NCBI GenBank assembly: GCA_024763075.1
Contig: JANTGF010000001.1
Location: forward strand, 1-64,000
DNA length: 64,000 nucleotides
DNA from: Bacteroidales bacterium
GTDB lineage: Bacteria; Bacteroidota; Bacteroidia; Bacteroidales; VadinHA17
Reading direction: 5' to 3'
This document shows, piece after piece, positions 1 to 6,897 of this stretch. A program made the translations under genes and the position numbers. Position 1 is the first letter of the stretch. The number at the start of each line of letters is the position of its first letter. The notes under the pieces are model-generated. The model was not told the origin of the DNA. It did no database searches and saw only the letters and a program-made list of their open reading frames with translations.

Positions 1-360
1 ATTGACATTATAGTACTTAAGCTTGTTTTGCCTTTTAGTTATTCCTGAATTTATTTACTAACTTTAGGGGAAGTTATGAATGGAATCTTTTTTTTCAGAT
101 TTTTTTTGCTTAGGCAATAATAGTTCTGTTGTAATTGAAATGAGTTATTTGTAATTCTTCGGGTCAACATCACCGGAATATCCAGCACCAAAGCAAGTGA
201 CATTCAAACTTCAGTTCTGGTAAAACCAGTTAATTTTGAAATATATTTATAAAATGGAAATATTTTTTCAAAGTAATGGTATTTCCTTAGTTTTAATTCT
301 TTATCATGTTTGCAATCAAATAAGTTTTTTTGAACCACATCTATTAAAATAGTTGTTATA

Positions 361-981
361 GTGAGAAAAATTTCTGCAATAATTGTTTTGTCATTTGTTT
401 TATTTGTTTGTCTGTTGTCAATCCTTTTCAATTCAAGGGTAAGAAAGGCGACTGATAAGAGTTTTACGGTTTTGAGGACTGAACTCTACGATTGTGAATT
501 TAAAAATAATCGAAATAAGGAGAAGTATATTCAATGTCTCTTTTCGGAGAATATAAATGTATCGGATATATATTTAGTAGGATCTAACTATGATTCGATT
601 TCCCTTAGTAAAGTAATTACTAGTATAAGATTAATCTATAGATTTTATGGTTCGTCATGTGTACAATGTGTTGAAGATGAACTAGATATTATCAAACAAC
701 TTGCTGATAGTATTGGGGCAAATAATATAATTATTATTTCTGATTATGATAATATCAATATGCTAAGTGCAATTATAAACCGAAAAAATATTACATCATC
801 ATATTTTATTTTCAACAAGAAGTTTGAATTGCTTATTGATGATGATGAACGAGCAATTCCATCATTTTTCCTATTGGACACTAATCTTTGTACTAGATTT
901 GTTTTTAAGACAGGTGGTCATCAAAATATATCTGACCCTTACTACAAAAGAATAATCTGGTTCTTCAAAAATGGATATTAA
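361..981 (+). CDS. exported thioredoxin-like protein (membrane-anchored)
   Basis: GTG start; N-terminal hydrophobic segment; FYGSSCVQCVEDELDIIKQLADSIGANNIIIISDYDN resembles a TlpA-like CxxC region; sits in a peptide/6-bladed propeller locus. Confidence 0.6.
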   Translation: MRKISAIIVLSFVLFVCLLSILFNSRVRKATDKSFTVLRTELYDCEFKNNRNKEKYIQCLFSENINVSDIYLVGSNYDSISLSKVITSIRLIYRFYGSSCVQCVEDELDIIKQLADSIGANNIIIISDYDNINMLSAIINRKNITSSYFIFNKKFELLIDDDERAIPSFFLLDTNLCTRFVFKTGGHQNISDPYYKRIIWFFKNGY

Positions 982-1041
982 TATTTTCTAGGCTAATCCT
1001 TTATGCCTTAAATTAAGGGAAGAAATAAAACAAGAGACACT

Positions 1042-1323
1042 ATGAAAAAAGTAAAATTCATTCTCGTATTATCATCCTTGATAATCGTTACTATCTGCAC
1101 CCTTAATGTGCAAAACAGTTTTATTACGGCGAAAAGGGCTGGTTATTCTAGTTTATTTGACATAATAACTTTAAATACCGCTAAGGCCAGTATTCCAGCT
1201 CCCGATTGTAACGGTGAGGACTGTGATGACGCTAATGGTAATAAATATAACACTGGTGGTATCGGTAATAAAATTAGATGTTGTGGTGTTGCTGATGAAG
1301 AACGTGGAAAGCAAGAATCATAG
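1042..1323 (+). CDS. small exported Cys-containing peptide (NVEALA-like), copy 1
   Basis: 93 aa; hydrophobic leader MKKVKFILVLSSLIIVTICTLN, ITLNTAKASIP motif, CNGEDC...CCG cysteines; tandem near-identical copy downstream. Confidence 0.7.
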   Translation: MKKVKFILVLSSLIIVTICTLNVQNSFITAKRAGYSSLFDIITLNTAKASIPAPDCNGEDCDDANGNKYNTGGIGNKIRCCGVADEERGKQES

Positions 1324-1389
1324 TCATAACAGATTGTATAATTTTAATTGGAAAATATATGGCTATCTCCCGATTATTTTATGCTCTAT

Positions 1390-1533
1390 AAAAATGTGTT
1401 TCCCGTATTAGATCCTATCTTCACATAAGATTTGCTTTTAAAGAAGGTGGTCATCAGAATAAAGCTGACCCTAACTACAAAAAATATGATTCTGGTTTTT
1501 CAAAAATTGATAATAATTATTTCCCAGGCTAAT
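1390..1533 (+). pseudogene. decayed 3' remnant of a second thioredoxin-like gene
   Basis: Encodes FPVLDPIFT then, after a frame change, RFAFKEGGHQNKADPNYKKYDSGFSKIDNNYFPG; matches the C-terminus FFLLDTNLCTRFVFKTGGHQNISDPYYKRIIWFFKNGY of the 361..981 gene. Confidence 0.65.
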
Positions 1534-1578
1534 CCTTTATGCCTTAAAATTAAAGGAAGAAATAAAACAAGAAATACT

Positions 1579-1860
1579 ATGAAAAAAGTAAAATTCATTC
1601 TCGTATTATCATCCTTGATAATCGTTACTATCTGCACCCTTAATATTCAAAACAGTTTTATTACGGCGAAAAGGGCTGGTTATTCTAGTTTAATTGACAT
1701 AATAACTTTAAATACCGCTAAGGCTAGTATTCCAACTCCCGATTGCAACGGTGAAGACTGCGATGACGCTAATGATAATAAATATAACACTCTTACTATC
1801 GGTAATAAAATAACATGCTGCGGAGCTGCTTGGATGACTCGTGGAAAGCAAGAATCATAG
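1579..1860 (+). CDS. small exported Cys-containing peptide (NVEALA-like), copy 2
   Basis: 93 aa from ATG at 1579; 82/93 identical to copy 1 by manual alignment, differences concentrated near the C-terminus. Confidence 0.7.
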   Translation: MKKVKFILVLSSLIIVTICTLNIQNSFITAKRAGYSSLIDIITLNTAKASIPTPDCNGEDCDDANDNKYNTLTIGNKITCCGAAWMTRGKQES

Positions 1861-1953
1861 TCATAACAGATTGAAATGATTTAGAACATTTTACAATAAA
1901 TTTCATCCTTTCAATAAGCTAAGGTTAAATCTTATATATTGTTTATACTTATT

Positions 1954-3057
1954 ATGAAGACATCTGTTACTATAATAGTAGTTACATTTATTCTCTTTAG
2001 TTGCTCAACAGGTGAGATAAAGACAAACAAGGTTGTTAAAATTGATATTGAAGATAAAAGTGACATCTTTTTACCAAAAGTTATAATAGAATCTGTAATT
2101 CCTTTAGAAACAAATGATTCCACATTATTAGGTGAAATTGAATCAATAGAATATTTTTCTAATCGATTTTATTTGCTTGATATTTTTTCTAGTAAATCTT
2201 TGATAGAATTCTCCAAGGATGGTAGCTATGTAAACAAAACGTCTTTTGGTAGAGGGCCACACGAAATGATAAACCCTTTCGCTTTTTTTGTGGATGGAGA
2301 CAATGAAACAGTTTTAGTCTGGGATCAGACACTTAATACAATGTTCAAATACGATTTAGAATTAAACAGCTTATCAAAAAATGAATACCACCGTCCCATT
2401 CAAAACTTCGCAATATTAAATAAAAATGAAATACTTGTACAATCTCATTTTTATAAAGATTATATTTATAAATTATATACTAATAACTTTGATAAAATTA
2501 TTGGACAATATATCAAAGATTACCAATATTCTGGAGTTTATGGGCTGCTTAGACCCATAAGTGCTGGTAAACGCATCTTGTTGATTGCACCATTGGATTA
2601 TAATGTTTACCAATTAACCGGCCACGATATACATAGTGAGTATTATTTTGATTTTGGTAAATATAAATTGAAACAGGAAGAATGTGAAAATAGTAGCATT
2701 ACACGGATTTGGAAACTAATCAATTCAGGGCAAAGGGTTTCATCTCTTTACGAAATTGCTGAAAGTGAAAACTTTCTTTTATTTCATGTATATTTTAATC
2801 AAAAAACAATCTTTTATGCTTATTCTTTTATTTCAGGAAAGGCATTACGGTTAAATGATTATTTTGATAATGGCATTCTACCTGTATGTAATATAAGAGG
2901 AACAATTGAGAAGGATATTTTTTATGCATTGGTTGAACCTATTGAGATGATAATGTTTCAAAAAAGGGCAGGTCTGAAATTTTCTGAGGCTGAGATAAGC
3001 ATTAACCAAAATCCGATTTTAATAACCTTCAGTATTTCATCTGAAATATTAAAATAA
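1954..3057 (+). CDS. 6-bladed beta-propeller lipoprotein
   Basis: Lipobox-like FILFSCSTG; IIESVIPLETNDSTLLGEIESIEYFSNRFYLLDIFSSKSLIEFSKDGSYV..GRGPHEMINPFAF is typical of Bacteroidota 6-bladed propeller proteins; ATG 1954 preferred over TTG 1939. Confidence 0.75.
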   Translation: MKTSVTIIVVTFILFSCSTGEIKTNKVVKIDIEDKSDIFLPKVIIESVIPLETNDSTLLGEIESIEYFSNRFYLLDIFSSKSLIEFSKDGSYVNKTSFGRGPHEMINPFAFFVDGDNETVLVWDQTLNTMFKYDLELNSLSKNEYHRPIQNFAILNKNEILVQSHFYKDYIYKLYTNNFDKIIGQYIKDYQYSGVYGLLRPISAGKRILLIAPLDYNVYQLTGHDIHSEYYFDFGKYKLKQEECENSSITRIWKLINSGQRVSSLYEIAESENFLLFHVYFNQKTIFYAYSFISGKALRLNDYFDNGILPVCNIRGTIEKDIFYALVEPIEMIMFQKRAGLKFSEAEISINQNPILITFSISSEILK

Positions 3058-3185
3058 ATGATGCTTTTTGTTTAGTTGAAGGTCAGCTTGATAATTGGAT
3101 ATAAAATTAAACTTTTTATCTATGTAAGCCTTCGTCCATCTGCACTTCATGAAACTGATCTTATCCGGACTACTGTAATAATTAT

Positions 3186-3359
3186 TTAGTGAGCCGTGAT
3201 GTAAATACCTAAGCGGAGATCATCTATCCGCTTCTGAGCGTAAGAAAACTGATCATCGGCCGGAATAGCTGCCTGCCTGCATGAATTTATAAATGCGGGT
3301 GAAAACAGAATCAGGAAACCGGCAAACAGAATCGAAATATTTCTCAAAATGCTTTTCAA
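3186..3359 (-). pseudogene. truncated 5' fragment of an exported protein gene
   Basis: Minus-strand reading gives (L)KSILRNISILFAGFLILFSPAFINSCRQAAIPADDQFSYAQKRIDDLRLGIYITAH*; good signal/lipobox-like N-terminus followed by premature stop. Confidence 0.45.
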
Positions 3360-3402
3360 TGAATGCCTGTCTTATGTGTGAATTATTCCTTTTAGCTATA
3401 GG

Positions 3403-4521
3403 CTAAACTCTCAAAAATATTTTATTTTTATAGAGATAGTACAGAAAATACCATTCAGCAATTAATACCCCGATAATTATTATTACAGGTCCGTAAACTC
3501 CGGCAGGTTTTGATAACCATCCGAGCAGGAATTCAGACATGTGGTTGAAATCAATGATCCTCCTTCCGAGATAAATGGTAATGGAATTTAACCCGATAAC
3601 CCTGAAAAATAAAGTCCAGTTGTTCCAGCCTTTCACGTCAATTACATAATAAAAAAGAGTGATGAGCAGAAAACTTATGCCGGCTGTTAATAAGTTGAAA
3701 GGAACGGTCCAGACTTTTTTAATGATTGGATAAACAGGTGAAAGTATAAGTGCAATAATAACCAGAACTACTCCGGAAATCAGCAACCAGTTCGTTTTCT
3801 TTTGAGGAGTAATTTCCTTATTTCGCAGAATGTATCCGGCAAGTGAACCCAACAGTGTTACAGAGGTAGCTGAAACAATACAGAGCAGCCCTTCAGGGTC
3901 ATAGGTGCCTCCGTAAAGATGACCGGGAAGAAAATGCTGGTCAATCCAGGAATTTATGCTTCCTTCGGCGGTAAGTACACCAGGGCCAAAACCGGCTACC
4001 GGAACCAATAGTTGCAGGATGGCAATTACTGCGAGAATACCAGCCAACCAAATGATACGGGTGCGTACATTTTTAGAATAGATCACAATTAAAGCGGTAA
4101 AAAAATAGGCAAGACCGATTTGTGCCAGTACACTTGCAGCACGCATGTCTGAGAACCCGTCTCTTAATGCTCCGTTGTAAATAAACCCGAAAATAACAAG
4201 TAAAATCATGCGACGGAAAACTTTCCTTGTTAAGATGCTTTTTGAAACTCCACGTTGAAGTTTTCCGGTTATGGCAAAAGGAATGGCAACCCCGGAAATA
4301 AACATAAATAATGGGAAGATAAGATCATAAAAATGAAAGCCAACCCAATGTGAATGATGCATCTGTGCAGCAAATGGTTTAAGCCAATTCCAATTTGTTG
4401 CTTTTGTCAATAATACCAAAAAGGCTTCTCCGCCTATTATCCAAAACATGTCAAATCCCCGTAAAGTATCCAATGATTTTAATCTCTGATCCGGGTTTGT
4501 TCTGATAGATTCTTCTGTCAT
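3403..4521 (-). CDS. multi-TM acyltransferase-like protein (NagX / DUF5009, HGSNAT-like)
   Basis: RLKSLDTLRGFDMFWIIGGE..LIFPLFMFISGVAIPFAI is characteristic of the COG4299/NagX family; many TM segments. Confidence 0.8.
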   Translation of the reverse strand: MTEESIRTNPDQRLKSLDTLRGFDMFWIIGGEAFLVLLTKATNWNWLKPFAAQMHHSHWVGFHFYDLIFPLFMFISGVAIPFAITGKLQRGVSKSILTRKVFRRMILLVIFGFIYNGALRDGFSDMRAASVLAQIGLAYFFTALIVIYSKNVRTRIIWLAGILAVIAILQLLVPVAGFGPGVLTAEGSINSWIDQHFLPGHLYGGTYDPEGLLCIVSATSVTLLGSLAGYILRNKEITPQKKTNWLLISGVVLVIIALILSPVYPIIKKVWTVPFNLLTAGISFLLITLFYYVIDVKGWNNWTLFFRVIGLNSITIYLGRRIIDFNHMSEFLLGWLSKPAGVYGPVIIIIGVLIAEWYFLYYLYKNKIFLRV

Positions 4522-4527
4522 AATAAG

Positions 4528-6897
4528 TTAATTTATTGGTTTGTTAATTTTGAGTAACCATACATCGGTTACTTTTGAATATTTCCTCCAGTTCAGTTGG
4601 GCTTCATCAGGAGCATCAAAGCTGATTTCCAGGTTGCCGTTTTTAATGATTTCTTTCGGAAGTATAAACTCTTTAAAAGTTTCCAGTTCCTTATTATATA
4701 AAACAGGTTTCAATCTGACTCCGTTTGCCCTGAGAAGTGCTTCACCGTATCCTGATACACGTATGAGATAATCGCTTTCTTCATTAAGTCTTTCATATTT
4801 CAGAACCGGGGTAAACTGAAACAATTGAGTAGATAACCTCCTGCGACTGAATCCGTTATCCCACCATGCATAATCAATGGCATCATCGGTGTGGGAAATA
4901 ACGTGTAAACCTTCAGAGGCACTGGAAATATTATCATAATAATTACCCTGCCCCGGATGGCTCCATGTTCTGATTACCTCCAGTCTTTTAAGCTTCTCCT
5001 TTTCGGTTTTCATTTTCCTGACCTTCACAAATTCATCTTCCAGCCACCATCGGTTGTTGAGTGGATAATTTACAAAATCAAGAACACATCCACGCTCATA
5101 CCCTCTGGCCTGATATTTTGGGACACTTGTTTGTAGCCCGATTGATTTGTAAAGTGCATCGCAATATAACTCAATCTTATTCTTTAATTCTGGTTCAACT
5201 GGAAAACTGTCGGCTTTGGTAACTGTTTCAAGGGCTTTTGCCATACTTTTATCAGCCCCCATTTTCTTTGCTTTTTCCAAAATCCGGTTGGCTTCAGTTT
5301 CCAGATTTTGCTCATAAATCAACCTTCTTCTGGTATAAGCGTCATAATATGCCCGCATAAGCAATTGCTGCCATCTCCAGTTTCCGGAAAGCTCAGGATG
5401 AGAAGATTCAAGGCTTTGCCAAAGAGCCAGCGTACCTTCCACTGCCCCATTTTGAATCAGCGGACCAACCCAGTTACGCTCCAGTGCCAGAATACCATCA
5501 GCAGCATTCTGAGCAACATCCCCCCCCAAAAACAATTTACAATAATCAACAACGATGTCTCTTACATCCCTGGACGGATCCCAGCCCACCTGATTCCAGA
5601 CAATTTTATTTACATCGTCATTAATTCCGTCGGAGTAACTTAAAAAACCATTTGTAAAGGGAATGTCTGCCCTTAATATCTTCGCATAGTAATATGGTTG
5701 GGGATTTGTAGGTTCCCGGCCAAGGGTTAAAGCGAAAGCCTGATCCCAGTTCTCAACAGGATACTGGCACCGGACTGTGTGGGTAATGTCTCCGTAAAGA
5801 CGGTGTAAATATTTTTTTGGTAAAACTTTTCTTTCCAGGTTAACAGTGGGGCTACCTGGACCATAGACTACTCCTTTCAACCAGTCAGGGCTGTATTTTA
5901 TCAGGTATCCGATAAAATATTCTATCTTTTCCCGGTCAAAGCCTTGTAATGAAATCCAGACATCTGCTCCCGGATGATATTTTTTTAATAACCTGGAAAG
6001 TTCTCTTAAATGAGGCAAAACATACATAGGATGATTATCTCCCGGATCACCTCCCGGAAAGAAAATGGCATCAAGCCTGGGAATTGATTTATAAAAGTCC
6101 TCATGCTGCTTAAGTTCTTTTTTCCTGACTTTCTCATCACTCAAATCTCCGGTTGCAGGTGTCCAAACCCAGTAGTCCATATCATATTTTTCACAAATCT
6201 CACTTATTTTTATATGCATTTTTTTGTGAGGCATGATCATATGAACACTCTGCGTATCAGATTGGAAGGGAATATCTTCTATACTGTTGGAGCCAAAAAG
6301 TGCCAGCTCACGGATGTATTGATCATATTGCTGAACGGTCCATGCATCCCATGAATTTGCTGTGTTACGGTATCCCAGCTGGTGGCCCCGGATAGGATAG
6401 ACGGGGGAGGATGCAATATCCGTTTTACCGGTCAGGGTAATCTGCTTCTCTGAAAAATTCAGTTTTCTAAGTAGTTGTCCTGTTCCGTACAACAAACCAC
6501 GCTGGTCCGCCCCGATAATCCAGATGGTGGTCCTCCCTTTTCCTTTTTCTGCAAAGACTCTGTATCCTTCGGGAAGATTTTCCGGTGATTTCAATTCTTC
6601 ATTATGGGGTATTTCTACACCCTTGAGAAACTTCTCCTCGGATAAGGCAAATGCAATGGTGGGCGGATTATTCACCCATTTCTCCGTACTTTTCCATTTA
6701 ACGGAGGATCTTTTTTCTACTTCCTCTGTTATTACCTTCAACAAGGTGCTGCTAAAATCGGACTTTATCCCGGGAGAAAACAGGATCTTTGCTCTTGTAA
6801 GATCTATTTCAGGCAAGATTTCATTTTTGCTTTTTTCAGGTGTGCAGGAAACAATCAGGAACGATAAAAATATAAATAGATTAAGCGTAGTTTTCAT
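4528..6897 (-). CDS. exported glycoside hydrolase-like protein (GH20/GH67-type N-terminal domain)
   Basis: Lipoprotein signal FLIVSC; IWIIGADQRGLLYGTGQLLRKL hex-like N-domain; RGHQLGYRNTANSWDAWTVQQYDQYIRELALFGSNSIE catalytic-barrel-like. Confidence 0.6.
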   Translation of the reverse strand: MKTTLNLFIFLSFLIVSCTPEKSKNEILPEIDLTRAKILFSPGIKSDFSSTLLKVITEEVEKRSSVKWKSTEKWVNNPPTIAFALSEEKFLKGVEIPHNEELKSPENLPEGYRVFAEKGKGRTTIWIIGADQRGLLYGTGQLLRKLNFSEKQITLTGKTDIASSPVYPIRGHQLGYRNTANSWDAWTVQQYDQYIRELALFGSNSIEDIPFQSDTQSVHMIMPHKKMHIKISEICEKYDMDYWVWTPATGDLSDEKVRKKELKQHEDFYKSIPRLDAIFFPGGDPGDNHPMYVLPHLRELSRLLKKYHPGADVWISLQGFDREKIEYFIGYLIKYSPDWLKGVVYGPGSPTVNLERKVLPKKYLHRLYGDITHTVRCQYPVENWDQAFALTLGREPTNPQPYYYAKILRADIPFTNGFLSYSDGINDDVNKIVWNQVGWDPSRDVRDIVVDYCKLFLGGDVAQNAADGILALERNWVGPLIQNGAVEGTLALWQSLESSHPELSGNWRWQQLLMRAYYDAYTRRRLIYEQNLETEANRILEKAKKMGADKSMAKALETVTKADSFPVEPELKNKIELYCDALYKSIGLQTSVPKYQARGYERGCVLDFVNYPLNNRWWLEDEFVKVRKMKTEKEKLKRLEVIRTWSHPGQGNYYDNISSASEGLHVISHTDDAIDYAWWDNGFSRRRLSTQLFQFTPVLKYERLNEESDYLIRVSGYGEALLRANGVRLKPVLYNKELETFKEFILPKEIIKNGNLEISFDAPDEAQLNWRKYSKVTDVWLLKINKPIN

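Larger units (their letters stand above)
900..1880 (+). repeat. tandem segmental duplication (approx. 860-1340 repeated at approx. 1393-1880)
   Basis: Shared blocks: GGTGGTCATCA..AAT, GGCTAATCCTTTATGCCTTAAA, GGAAGAAATAAAACAAGA, most of the peptide ORF, and the tail CGTGGAAAGCAAGAATCATAGTCATAACAGATTG. Confidence 0.85.

Noticed and set aside
147-212. Minus-strand string SLNVTCFGAGYSGDVDPKNYK* near the left edge, possibly a third peptide-gene remnant
   Set aside because: Looks peptide-C-terminus-like, but no leader sequence is readable upstream in frame; too short to support without a search.
204-431. 75-aa minus-strand ORF
   Set aside because: Overlaps the start of the thioredoxin-like gene on the other strand, no signal or domain; composition looks spurious.
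1214-1411. 65-aa plus-strand ORF overlapping the first peptide gene
   Set aside because: Out-of-frame overlap of a supported peptide ORF plus duplicated intergenic sequence; no independent support.
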